From: Tessaracoccus lacteus
GTDB lineage: Bacteria; Actinomycetota; Actinomycetes; Propionibacteriales; Propionibacteriaceae
Length of the DNA: 64,000 nt
NCBI RefSeq assembly: GCF_029917005.1
Contig: NZ_CP123967.1
Location: 124,001-188,000 of the forward strand
Direction: 5' to 3'
A program made the position numbers and the translations under genes. This document shows positions 52,337 through 60,429 of this stretch, piece after piece. The notes under the pieces were generated by a model. The model saw only the letters and a program-made list of their open reading frames with translations, searched no databases and was not told the DNA's origin. How positions within the stretch are numbered: position 1 is the first letter of the stretch; each line of letters opens with the position of its first letter.

Positions 52337-53740
52337 ATGAGAAGTGCGAAGCGGCTAACCGTCGCCTGCCTTGTCAGCGTCGCGCTGGCCGCCTCGACGC
52401 TCACCGCGGTCGCGGAGGATGTGCCGAGCCCGGCACCCGACGCCCAGGCGAGCTCGTCCCCGGGCCCCAGCGCAGAGCTCAGCGCCGCACCGTCGGAGTC
52501 CGCAGCTCCGCCGGCCCCGCCGTCGGCGAGCGCCTCCCCGAGTGAGGCCCCCGAGCCGGTCGAACCGACGCAGGTTCCGACCGCGGCGACTCCGTCCGAG
52601 CAGGCCTCTACCCCGGCGAGCTCGCGGGTGGAGGGGGTCGCGGTCGAGCCGACGCTGACCGTCAAGGCCGACACCACCAAGCCGGTCGGCACCTACGGCT
52701 ACGCGAGCGGAACGATCTCCCCGGCGGCCCCCGCCGACGTCGTCGTGCAGGCGTACTACTCGGGCGCGTGGCGTGACGTGAACAGCGTCACCGCCGACAC
52801 GGACGGCACGTTCCGGCTCCGGCTGTTGTACGGGCTCAACACCGTCGGCACGCAGGAGTTCCGCGTCCGCGCGACCTACGACGGCTTCGCCATGACGTCC
52901 GATGTCATCGTCTTCACCCGCACCGCGAAGATCACGGTCACGAGCTACGCGAAGACGAAGGTCATCCACTTCGCCAGCTACGTGAAGGGCACCATCAAGG
53001 GCGCCTCGAGCAGCACGGTGAAGCTGCAGTACAACAACGGGAAGAAGTGGGTAAACGTCGACTCGGGCAAGGCCGACTCGTCGGGGAAGTTCACCATCGA
53101 GCTGTACAAGAAGGTCACGAAGGGGACGCACACGTACCGGCTGCGAATCGACTCGAAGCTCGGCTGGGTCTACTCCGACACCTTCACGCAGAAGCGCATC
53201 GCCGGGTGGAAGTCGTCGATCACGAACACCAGGGCCTCCGAGGTGAAGTACACCTACCAGACCGGCTGCCCCGTCGGCACCAGCCAGCTGTCGACCATCT
53301 CGATGACGTACTGGAACTACGACGGGAAGATCGCGACCGGCAAGCTGATCGTCCGTCGCGACGTCGCCACGAAGGTCCGGGCGGCGTTCAAGGCCGCCTT
53401 CTTCAAGGGCTTCAACATCAACCGGATGAGCAACCCCGACGTGTGGAAGGCCGACGACGTCACGATGATGGCCGCGAACAACACGTCCGCGTTCAACTGC
53501 CGCAAGGTCACCGGTAACCCGTACCGCGTCTCGCCGCACTCCTACGGTCGCTCGGTCGACGTCAACACCTATGAGAACCCGTACCGCGTCAACGGCAAGT
53601 GGTACCCGTCGTCGAAGTACGGCACGTACCGGCCGAAGGTCCAGGGGCTGCTCCACTCCAACTCCACGCTGGTCAAGGAGCTGAAGCAGCGTGGCTTCGA
53701 CTGGTACTCCGGCTGGGACTGGCAGCACTTCCAGGGGTGA
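52337..53740 (+). CDS. Secreted M15-family D-Ala-D-Ala carboxypeptidase-like protein
   Basis: A 467-residue exported protein. Signal peptide (ACLVSVALAASTLTAVAE), then about 75 residues rich in Pro, Ser and Ala as wall linker, two Ig-like/beta domains (about 105-200 and 200-285) and a C-terminal peptidase domain with SPHSYGRSVDVN (zinc HxxxxxxD) and GWDWQHF (WxxxH). It probably trims peptidoglycan peptides. ATG at 52337 begins the signal peptide. A lipoprotein gene starts 2 bases after the stop. Confidence 0.85.
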   Translation: MRSAKRLTVACLVSVALAASTLTAVAEDVPSPAPDAQASSSPGPSAELSAAPSESAAPPAPPSASASPSEAPEPVEPTQVPTAATPSEQASTPASSRVEGVAVEPTLTVKADTTKPVGTYGYASGTISPAAPADVVVQAYYSGAWRDVNSVTADTDGTFRLRLLYGLNTVGTQEFRVRATYDGFAMTSDVIVFTRTAKITVTSYAKTKVIHFASYVKGTIKGASSSTVKLQYNNGKKWVNVDSGKADSSGKFTIELYKKVTKGTHTYRLRIDSKLGWVYSDTFTQKRIAGWKSSITNTRASEVKYTYQTGCPVGTSQLSTISMTYWNYDGKIATGKLIVRRDVATKVRAAFKAAFFKGFNINRMSNPDVWKADDVTMMAANNTSAFNCRKVTGNPYRVSPHSYGRSVDVNTYENPYRVNGKWYPSSKYGTYRPKVQGLLHSNSTLVKELKQRGFDWYSGWDWQHFQG

Positions 53741-53742
53741 CG

Positions 53743-54372
53743 ATGAGGCGTCTGGTCATGGCCGCAGTGGCGGCGAGCATCGCCCTGGTCGGCTGCCAGG
53801 GCGGCGGGGACGTGATGCCCTCGCCGTCGGAGCCTTCCGTCTCGCCGTCGTCCGTCGCTCCCAGCGTTGTGATGACCTCGCCGGCCGCGCCCGAACCGGG
53901 CCCGACGCCCACCGTCGACACGTCGTCGCTGCCCAGCGTCAGCGGCTGGAGCCAGCGGCCCCAGTCGGTCGACGAGGAGGCCGCCAGCCCCGACGTCGCG
54001 TGGGCGTCGGAGCGCGACGTCGAGGAGATCATGCAGATCTGGGCGTCCTACGCGTGCACGGACCGGTCGCAGCTGCCGACCCCTGGCAGGGTCGTCGAGG
54101 GGGCCTTCACCACCCCTGACGGCGCCCCGGCAGTGGTGGAGGTCGTCTCCTTCGACGACGAGTCCGACGCCTCGTCGTTCGTGTCGAGCTACCTGGCCGG
54201 TTCCGTCGACTGCGGCGCGACGGCCGTGTCCGACGACGCCGTCGCACGTCCGATCGACGGCGACGTGTGGACGGAGATCGTCACCGCGGCCGGGCCAACG
54301 GCGCACGTCACCGTCGTGCAACAGGAGCTGGACGCCGACGAGGTGGCGGCGATCGTCGCCGAGTTCGCCTGA
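53743..54372 (+). CDS. Lipoprotein, unknown function
   Basis: A 209-residue protein with signal peptide and lipobox IALVGC (Cys18), a Pro/Ser-rich linker of about 45 residues and a mixed domain (DVEEIMQIWASYACTDRSQL, VVEVVSFDDESDASSFVSSY). Two cysteines in the mature part may pair. ATG two bases after the M15 peptidase stop, so the two are one transcript and may act together at the wall. Confidence 0.75.
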   Translation: MRRLVMAAVAASIALVGCQGGGDVMPSPSEPSVSPSSVAPSVVMTSPAAPEPGPTPTVDTSSLPSVSGWSQRPQSVDEEAASPDVAWASERDVEEIMQIWASYACTDRSQLPTPGRVVEGAFTTPDGAPAVVEVVSFDDESDASSFVSSYLAGSVDCGATAVSDDAVARPIDGDVWTEIVTAAGPTAHVTVVQQELDADEVAAIVAEFA

Positions 54373-54423
54373 GGCCCTGCGGACACCGTCGGCCCTCGTC
54401 GGGGGTGGACCTACGATGAGGCC

Positions 54424-54927
54424 ATGCCAGTCCTCGTCCGACCAGCGGTGCCGCGCGACCTGCCCTCCGTGCAGGCCGTCGAGGAGGCGGCCGACCGGCT
54501 GTTGACCGAACTGCTGCACCCCGACCGCTGGGAGCCGGCGCCGACGGGGGCCGAGCGGGCCGCCCAGCCGGGCTTCCTGCTCGTGGCGGAGGAGGTGCTG
54601 TCGGCTGGCGTGGTGGGTTTCGTGCACGTGCTCGAGGTCGAGGACGTGGCGCATCTGGAGCAGGTCTCCGTGATGCCGGAGCACGGCAGGCAGCGCATCG
54701 GGCACCGGCTGGTCGAGGCGGTCGCCGAGGAGGCGCGACATCGAGGGCACACCCGGCTGACGCTGCGGACCTTCGCCGACGTCCCGTTCAACGCGCCGTT
54801 CTACGCGTCGCTGGGGTTCGTGGAGACGGAGCCGGAGACCGACTTCCACCGGGCGCTGGTGGGGGCGGAGCACCTGGTGGGGCTCGACCGGTACGGGCGC
54901 CGGATCCAGATGACGCTGGCGCTCTGA
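54424..54927 (+). CDS. GNAT-family N-acetyltransferase
   Basis: A 167-residue GNAT: LVRPAVPRDLPSVQAVEEAA at the start, VAHLEQVSVMPEHGRQRIGH then RLVEAVAEEARHRG as the acetyl-CoA loop, and NAPFYASLGFVETE as the C-terminal motif. Target unknown. ATG with GAGG upstream. Confidence 0.85.
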   Translation: MPVLVRPAVPRDLPSVQAVEEAADRLLTELLHPDRWEPAPTGAERAAQPGFLLVAEEVLSAGVVGFVHVLEVEDVAHLEQVSVMPEHGRQRIGHRLVEAVAEEARHRGHTRLTLRTFADVPFNAPFYASLGFVETEPETDFHRALVGAEHLVGLDRYGRRIQMTLAL

Positions 54928-56202
54928 TCAGGCCTCGGCCTGCAGGCGGGCGCGGGCTCGGCGGCGGTGGCTGAGCCCGTCGATGAGTTCGGCTGTGCCG
55001 AGCGCGGCGACCACGCAGACGGTCACGGGGACCAGCAGCGTGAAGCCGGTGCCCGTGAACTCCAGGACGAGGGCCAGCGCTGTCAGTGGAGCGCGCATGG
55101 TCGTGGCCAGGAAGCCGGCCGCACCCACGATGGCCAGCGCCGTGACCTGGGGCTGGTCCCAGCCGAGCAGTAAACCGGTGGCAGCCCCGAGTGCGGCGCC
55201 GATCGCGATGGAGGGCTGAAGGGTGCCGCCGATGGCGCCCGCGCCGAGCGTCGCCGAGGTGACGAGGTACTTGAGGACGGCCAGCGCGAGGAGCAGCGCG
55301 ATGGGGCCCGACCCGTCGAACGCGACCTGCGCGATCGCCCGGCCGTTGCCGAGCAGCAGCGGGAACCAGACGGCCAGCAGCCCGACGGCGGCCAGCGTCA
55401 GCGGCAGCCAGAGCAGGAGTCGCCACCCCGTCGGCCGGTCTTTCGTGAGGCGTCGCATCAGGAGCGCGAAGCTCGCGCCGATCCAGCCGAGGATCGGGCC
55501 GATGGCCAGCGCGACGGCGATCACCCACCACGTCGACGTCGCCTCCGGCACGGTATAGAGGGAGGTGTCGGGAACGAGGGGGCGGGCGACGAGGGTCGCG
55601 ATGACGTTGACTGTCAGCGCGACGCCCGCCAGGCGCAGGTTGACCCTGGCCAGCAGGATCTCGAGCGCGAAGAGCGTGCCGGCCAGCGGCACGTTGTAGA
55701 CGGCGGCGAGGCCGGCGCCCGCGGCGGAGGCGATGAGTGGCGCGACCCACCGTCGGTCGACGCCGAGCAGCGCGGCCACGCGGTCGCCCAGCATCGCCGC
55801 CAGCTGGCGGGGCGCCACCTCCTTGCCGATCGGGGAGCCGAGCGCGACCCCGATGACCTGGATCAGGGCGTCGAGCGCCGTCCCGAGTACCGGCATGCGG
55901 GTGCCTCGCATGGAGTCCCTGATGGACACGAGTGGGGGGCCCCAGCGGCGCAGCGCGTACCAGGCCACGGAGAGGACGACGCCCGCGGAGCTGAGCACGA
56001 CGAGCGGCAGCCACCGGTTCGACGGGTAGGCGCGGTTGTCGAGGAACGGGCCCGACGCGTGCCCCCACACCAGATCCTCGACGGAGTGGACCACCAAGAC
56101 CAGCGCGAGGGCACCGAGCCCGGCCGCGACGCCGACGGCGATGGTGGCCAGCGCGAGCCGCGCCCAGGGCTCGTCGCGCAATCGGGTCACCACGTCGTTC
56201 AC
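54928..56202 (-). CDS. ClC-family chloride channel/antiporter
   Basis: A 424-residue protein with about ten or more membrane helices. GSPIGKEVAPRQLAAM corresponds to the GREGP selectivity helix and keeps its glutamate (gate) but replaces the surrounding residues; GAGAIGGTLQPSIAIGAALG matches the GxFxP region, and GFLATTMRAPLTALALVLEF the following one. No CBS domain. It moves chloride or fluoride; the altered KEVAP motif hints at a divergent group. GTG at 56202; longer frames run into the csp gene. Confidence 0.82.
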   Translation of the reverse strand: MNDVVTRLRDEPWARLALATIAVGVAAGLGALALVLVVHSVEDLVWGHASGPFLDNRAYPSNRWLPLVVLSSAGVVLSVAWYALRRWGPPLVSIRDSMRGTRMPVLGTALDALIQVIGVALGSPIGKEVAPRQLAAMLGDRVAALLGVDRRWVAPLIASAAGAGLAAVYNVPLAGTLFALEILLARVNLRLAGVALTVNVIATLVARPLVPDTSLYTVPEATSTWWVIAVALAIGPILGWIGASFALLMRRLTKDRPTGWRLLLWLPLTLAAVGLLAVWFPLLLGNGRAIAQVAFDGSGPIALLLALAVLKYLVTSATLGAGAIGGTLQPSIAIGAALGAATGLLLGWDQPQVTALAIVGAAGFLATTMRAPLTALALVLEFTGTGFTLLVPVTVCVVAALGTAELIDGLSHRRRARARLQAEA

Positions 56203-56241
56203 CCTAGAGGGTGGGCGCGCCGCAGAGGCGCCCGGGATAGA

Positions 56242-56281
56242 CCGAGGCGCGGTGGTCTCCGAAGAGACCACCGCGCCTCGG
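56242..56281 (-). terminator. Perfect hairpin terminator of the cold shock gene
   Basis: Eighteen-base perfect arms (CCGAGGCGCGGTGGTCTC and its complement) around CGAA, between the ClC start and the end of csp. One of the strongest stems in the window. Confidence 0.85.
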
Positions 56282-56296
56282 CGGTGTTGGGATCCG

Positions 56297-56500
56297 TCAG
56301 AGGGGACGGATGTTGGTCGCCTGGGGGCCCTTCTTACCGGGACCCACCTCGAACTCAACGCGCTGGTTCTCGAACAGGTCACGACGACCCGACGTAGCGA
56401 TCTCGCTGTAGTGCGCGAACAGATCGGCGGTGCCGTCATCGGGGGCGATGAAGCCGTATCCCTTATCGCTGTTGAACCACTTGACAGTGCCTTCGGCCAC
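56297..56500 (-). CDS. Cold shock protein
   Basis: A 67-residue single [23 protein letters not shown] with RNP1 [15 protein letters not shown] as RNP2, and [10 protein letters not shown] at the end. Binds single-stranded nucleic acid and melts RNA structure. GTG start after AAGGAA. A longer frame upstream is leader DNA. Strong terminator follows. Confidence 0.93.
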   Translation of the reverse strand: MAEGTVKWFNSDKGYGFIAPDDGTADLFAHYSEIATSGRRDLFENQRVEFEVGPGKKGPQATNIRPL

Positions 56501-56772
56501 GATGTCATTCCTTGCTTTTGTAACTCTCCGGCGCTCCCATACGTTCAGGAGGTAATGCGTGCCGGCCGCACGCCCGCCGCTCATGGTGGCGCCGGGTCGA
56601 AGCTAGTGGGTCTGACGTTGCGGGGCCGCCCATGACGCCCTCGCACAGTCGCGAGCTGGTTGCCCGCGCGGAGCCAGCTTACGCTACCTGCGGGCACGAG
56701 CGGGCTTCCGCCCTCGGCGGATCCGATCGATCTGTCCCGACGGTGGACCCACGGTCGGCCTAGCGTGGTCGG

Positions 56773-57417
56773 ATGAGCACACAGACACTGAGGGTCGGGG
56801 ACGTCGACCTGGCCGACTGGCGGTGGATGCTGGAGGCCCTGTATGCCCGCTTCGAGACGGGTGACTTCTCGGCGGGGGCGGCCTTCGTTGCCGAGGTCGC
56901 GAGGATCGCGGACGAGCTGAACCACCATCCGGACGTCGACCTGCGCTACGGACACGTGCAGATCACGTCGACGAGTCACGACGTCGGGGGCGTCACGGAT
57001 CGCGACATCGAGCTGTGCCGGCGCATCTCCGTCGTGGCGGAGGAGTCGGGGTTCGCGCCGCGTCCGGACAAGCTGCAGGCCCTGGAGGTCGGCCTCGACA
57101 CGCTGGACCCCGATGCGATCCGGCCGTTCTGGGCGGCGGTGCTGGCCCTCGGCGACGCGGACTCCGACGCGCTCGTGGACCCGGCCGGCGAGCTGCCGGG
57201 CCTGTGGTTCCAGGACACCACCTCGACCGACCCGGCGCGGATGCGCTTCCACTTCGACATCACCGTGCCCCCGGATGAGGCACAGAAGCGGGTGGCGGCG
57301 GCGCTGAAGGCCGGCGGCCGCCTCGTCGACACCAGCCATGAGCCGTCCTGGACCATCCTCGAGGATGCGGAGGGGAACAAGGTGTGCGTCTGCTCGGCGC
57401 TTGGCCGCGACGACTGA
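56773..57417 (+). CDS. Pterin-4a-carbinolamine dehydratase/VOC fusion protein
   Basis: A 214-residue protein. The first ~95 residues are PCD-like: LNHHPDVDLRYGHVQITSTS (His51-His52-Pro53, His61) and VTDRDIELCRRI. The second half is a glyoxalase/VOC-like unit (GLDTLDPDAIRPFWAAVLAL, LWFQDTTSTDPARMRFHFDI, SWTILEDAEGNKVCVCS). The dehydratase recycles oxidised tetrahydrobiopterin; the VOC half has unknown substrate. Stand-alone, with two gene gaps on either side. Confidence 0.8.
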   Translation: MSTQTLRVGDVDLADWRWMLEALYARFETGDFSAGAAFVAEVARIADELNHHPDVDLRYGHVQITSTSHDVGGVTDRDIELCRRISVVAEESGFAPRPDKLQALEVGLDTLDPDAIRPFWAAVLALGDADSDALVDPAGELPGLWFQDTTSTDPARMRFHFDITVPPDEAQKRVAAALKAGGRLVDTSHEPSWTILEDAEGNKVCVCSALGRDD

Positions 57418-57445
57418 CGAGCCTCGCTGGAGCCGCCGCCTGGTA

Positions 57446-57539
57446 GACGCCAACGAAAACACCGCGACGCCAACGATATGCACGGACGCCAACGATTTTC
57501 GCGCGGATATCGTTGGCGTCGGTGAATATCGTTGGCGTC
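57446..57539. repeat. GACGCCAACGA array (three direct, two inverted copies)
   Basis: GACGCCAACGA at 57446-57456, 57466-57476 and 57485-57495 and its complement TCGTTGGCGTC at 57510-57520 and 57529-57539. The inner and outer pairs can form a long stem with ATATCG extensions. It lies between the pterin gene and the XRE-cupin gene. Confidence 0.85.
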
Positions 57540-57571
57540 TGCAGGTCACCCAAGGCGTCCTGCATAAGGAA

Positions 57572-57593
57572 CGTTCGTGTGATATACCGAACG
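57572..57593 (+). promoter_or_regulatory. Candidate operator at the XRE-cupin gene
   Basis: CGTTCG, 10 bases, CGAACG; the right half ends two bases before the ATG. Likely autoregulatory site of the XRE protein, covering the start region. Confidence 0.5.
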
Positions 57594-57594
57594 C

Positions 57595-58215
57595 ATGGAT
57601 GATGGCTCTGACTACCGCGACGGTGGATCGCACGACGCAAGGCATGGCAGGACGGGCCGTGTCGACGACCCGGTGACGCTGATCGCGGCGAACCTGCGCG
57701 CGGAGAGGGTCCGGGCCGAGCTGTCGCTCAGCGCCGTCGCGCGGCGCGCCGGGGTGTCGAAGTCGACGTTGTCGCAGCTGGAGACCGGGTCGGGCAATCC
57801 CTCGGTGGAGACTCTCTGGGCCATCGCGACGGCGCTCGGGATCCCGTTGTCCAGGCTGCTGGCCGCGCCACAGGCGACGACACGTGTCGTGCGCGCCGAC
57901 GAGCGCAGCCCGCTCGCGTCGGACCAGGCCAACTATCTCGCCTCCCTGCTCGCGCCCGGAAACGGCCACGAACGCCGCGACCTGTACGTCATCGAGGTCG
58001 AGCCCGGGGCGCCGCGGGAATCCAGGCCGCATCCGCGCGGCTCGGTCGAGCATGCGATCGTCGCCGCGGGTCGCGTGGTCATCGGCGCCGAGGGCGACAC
58101 CGTCGAGCTCGGGGTCGGGGACTACGTCACCTACCCCGGCGATGTGCCGCACTACTGCGAGGCGCTGGAGCCGGGCAGCTGGCTGGTCCTGATGATGGAG
58201 CACCCGGGCGCATGA
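57595..58215 (+). CDS. XRE-family regulator with cupin domain
   Basis: A 206-residue protein: helix-turn-helix at about 28-85 (LSLSAVARRAGVSKSTLSQL, SGNPSVETLWAIATALGIPL) and a C-terminal cupin (RPHPRGSVEHAIVAAGRVVI, GVGDYVTYPGDVPHYCEALE). Such proteins regulate the operon they head. Its stop overlaps the azlC start (ATGA), so it likely controls the branched-chain amino acid exporter. Confidence 0.88.
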   Translation: MDDGSDYRDGGSHDARHGRTGRVDDPVTLIAANLRAERVRAELSLSAVARRAGVSKSTLSQLETGSGNPSVETLWAIATALGIPLSRLLAAPQATTRVVRADERSPLASDQANYLASLLAPGNGHERRDLYVIEVEPGAPRESRPHPRGSVEHAIVAAGRVVIGAEGDTVELGVGDYVTYPGDVPHYCEALEPGSWLVLMMEHPGA

Positions 58216-58925
58216 GCGACACGACGAGGCACAGCTCCACGCGGGAGGCGGTCCGGCAGGGGGTCTGGGTGGGCCTGGCGACGGGCGCGTACGGCATCTC
58301 CTTCGGCGCGCTGTCCGTCGCGGCCGGCCTGAGCGTCTGGCAGACGTGCGCGCTCAGCCTTCTGATGTTCACAGGGGGCAGCCAGTTCGCGTTCATCGGC
58401 GTCATCGGCGCCGCCGGGGGAGGCCTCGCCGCGACCGCGACCGCGTTCCTGCTGGGCGTCCGCAACTCCCTCTACAGCCTCCAGATGTCGCCGATGCTCC
58501 GCCTGAGGGGATGGCGCCGCCTCGCCGGCGCACAGGTCACGATCGACGAGTCCGTCGCCGTCTCCATGGCCCAGCACGACCCCGCCGCGCGGCGCGCAGG
58601 CTTCTGGGGCGCGGGCGTCGGCGTGTACGCGTTCTGGAACCTGGCCACGCTCGGCGGGGCGCTGCTGGGCAACGTGCTGGGCGACCCGAAGCAGTGGGGG
58701 CTCGACGGTGCCGCCGCCGCGGCGTTCATCGCGCTGTTGTGGCCGCGGCTGAGGGAGCGTCAGGCCCGCGCGATCGGCGTCGTCGCGGCGGTCGTGGCCG
58801 CCTTCGCGGTGCCGCTCGCGCCCGCCGGCATCCCGATCCTGGCAGCCGGGGCAGCAGCCGCCGCCGTCGCCTGGTGGGGGTACCGGCCCGCGAGCGCCGA
58901 CGCGACGGTGAAGGGGATGGTGTGA
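58212..58925 (+). CDS. azlC: Branched-chain amino acid exporter large subunit AzlC
   Basis: A 237-residue membrane protein with about six helices: GAYGISFGALSVAAGLSVWQ, LMFTGGSQFAFIGVIGAAGG and FLLGVRNSLYSLQMSPML are AzlC landmarks. Works with AzlD to export branched-chain amino acids or analogues. ATGA overlap with the regulator, GTGA overlap with azlD. Confidence 0.9.
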   Translation: MSDTTRHSSTREAVRQGVWVGLATGAYGISFGALSVAAGLSVWQTCALSLLMFTGGSQFAFIGVIGAAGGGLAATATAFLLGVRNSLYSLQMSPMLRLRGWRRLAGAQVTIDESVAVSMAQHDPAARRAGFWGAGVGVYAFWNLATLGGALLGNVLGDPKQWGLDGAAAAAFIALLWPRLRERQARAIGVVAAVVAAFAVPLAPAGIPILAAGAAAAAVAWWGYRPASADATVKGMV

Positions 58926-59233
58926 GCATGTGGTTCTGGGTGATCGCCGCGAGCGTCGCGTGCCTGGCGCAGAAGCTGCTGGGCTACCTCGTGCCGTCGA
59001 AGGCGCTGGAGAATGCGCGAGTCGCCTACGCGGCCGGCGGCGTCACCGTCGGCCTGCTGGCTGCGCTGTCCGTCACGCAGACCTTCGCCGACGGCTCGAC
59101 CCTCGTGCTCGACGCCCGGCTCGCGGCGGTCGTCGTTGCCGCCGTCGCGCTGTGGCTCAGGGCGCCGTTCATCGTCGTCGTTGTGCTCGGGGCACTGACG
59201 GCCGCGCTGCTGCGGCTCGCCGGCTGGGGGTGA
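58922..59233 (+). CDS. azlD: Branched-chain amino acid exporter small subunit AzlD
   Basis: A 103-residue protein with three or four membrane helices (IAASVACLAQKLLGYLVP, AALSVTQTF, APFIVVVVLGALTAALLRL). GTG at 58922 overlaps the azlC stop and follows AAGGGG by five bases; ATG at 58928 is the alternative. It completes the AzlCD pair. Confidence 0.88.
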   Translation: MSMWFWVIAASVACLAQKLLGYLVPSKALENARVAYAAGGVTVGLLAALSVTQTFADGSTLVLDARLAAVVVAAVALWLRAPFIVVVVLGALTAALLRLAGWG

Positions 59234-59282
59234 GTGGCCCGACGGCGCTCGCACGGCCGACCTGCGGGGGCAGGATAGGGAC

Positions 59283-60275
59283 ATGAGCACCATGCAGGCA
59301 CTGCTTCTCTCCAGCCCGTCCGGCCCGTCGGCTCTCGCGTTGGGGAAGGCGACCATCCCCGATCCCATCCCGGGCTTCGTCCGCCTGCGCGTCGAGGCCG
59401 TCGGGCTCAACCCCGTCGACGCCGGCCTGACCGGCGGTGGGCATCCCGACTGGTCCTGGCCGCACATCGGCGGGCTGGATGCGGCGGGTGTCGTCGACGA
59501 GGTGGGCGAGGGTGTCGACGGCTCCCTCGTCGGTCGGCGGGTGGCCGTGCACAGCGACCTGCGTCGCGACGGGGCGTTCGCGCAGTTCATGCTGGCCGAT
59601 GCCCGCGCGCTCGCCCGGATCCCTGACGACCTCACCGCCGTGACCGCGGCGGCCCTGCCCTGCGCCGGCATGACCGCCTACCAGTGCGTCGTGCGGCGGC
59701 TGCACGTCGCACCCGGGCAGACGGTGCTGGTCACGGGTGGCAACGGTGGGGTCGGCGGGTTTGCGATCCAGCTGGCCAAGGCGGCCGGGGCCCGCGTGAT
59801 CGCCACCGCGTCGTCGCGCTTCGACCGGCTGGGGGAGCTCGGCGCCGACGCGACGGTCGACTACCGCGCCGACAACGCCTTCGACGAGATCCGCGGGCTG
59901 GCGGGCGACGCCGGCATCGACGCGATCATCGACACGGTGAGCCCGGAGAACGCCTCTCGCGAGGTCGCGCTGCTGAACCACACCGGGGGCATCGCGTGCG
60001 TCGCGGGGCGCGCCACCTTCGACGCGGTCCCGCCGTTCGGCATCTCGCCGTCGATCCACGAGATCTCGCTGGGCGCGGCCTATGCCGCGGGCAGGCCGGC
60101 CCACGTTGCCGACCTCTCGACGATGCTCACCGACCTCCTGGCCCGCGTCGACGCGGGCGCGCTGAACCCGCAGCTGAGCCGCGTCATCGAGCTCGCGCAC
60201 GTGCCCGACGCGCTCGCGGAGATCGAGCGTCGCCACGTCGCGGGCAAGATCGTCGCGGTCGTGGACCAGGTCTAG
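59283..60275 (+). CDS. Quinone oxidoreductase-like MDR protein
   Basis: A 330-residue NADPH-dependent reductase without zinc ligands: VGLNPVDAGLTGGGHPDWSW near 40, VHSDLRRDGAFAQFMLADAR, the nucleotide motif VLVTGGNGGVGGFAIQLAKA near 150. ATG follows GGGGGCAGGATAGGG. Substrate unknown. Confidence 0.85.
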   Translation: MSTMQALLLSSPSGPSALALGKATIPDPIPGFVRLRVEAVGLNPVDAGLTGGGHPDWSWPHIGGLDAAGVVDEVGEGVDGSLVGRRVAVHSDLRRDGAFAQFMLADARALARIPDDLTAVTAAALPCAGMTAYQCVVRRLHVAPGQTVLVTGGNGGVGGFAIQLAKAAGARVIATASSRFDRLGELGADATVDYRADNAFDEIRGLAGDAGIDAIIDTVSPENASREVALLNHTGGIACVAGRATFDAVPPFGISPSIHEISLGAAYAAGRPAHVADLSTMLTDLLARVDAGALNPQLSRVIELAHVPDALAEIERRHVAGKIVAVVDQV

Positions 60276-60328
60276 GCCCGCCGCGCCGGCTCAGGCCTCC
60301 TTCAACCGGCTGGCCTCGCCGGGCGACC

Positions 60329-60403
60329 CGTGCAAAAAAGTGGCCAGAGCCCCGGCACTCGGAAATAACCGACGTGCTTCGGCCCTGGCCACAGTTATGC
60401 GCG
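60329..60403. repeat. Hairpin element CACAACTGTGGCCAGAGCC, copy B
   Basis: CGTGCAAAAAAGTGGCCAGA then GCCCCGGCACTCGG pairs with CCGACGTGCTTCGGCCCTGG then CCACAGTTATGCGC. Same layout and inner sequence as copy A; it lies between convergent genes and may act as terminator. Confidence 0.85.
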
Positions 60404-60429
60404 GAAGACCCCCGGCGAGGGGCGACGGG

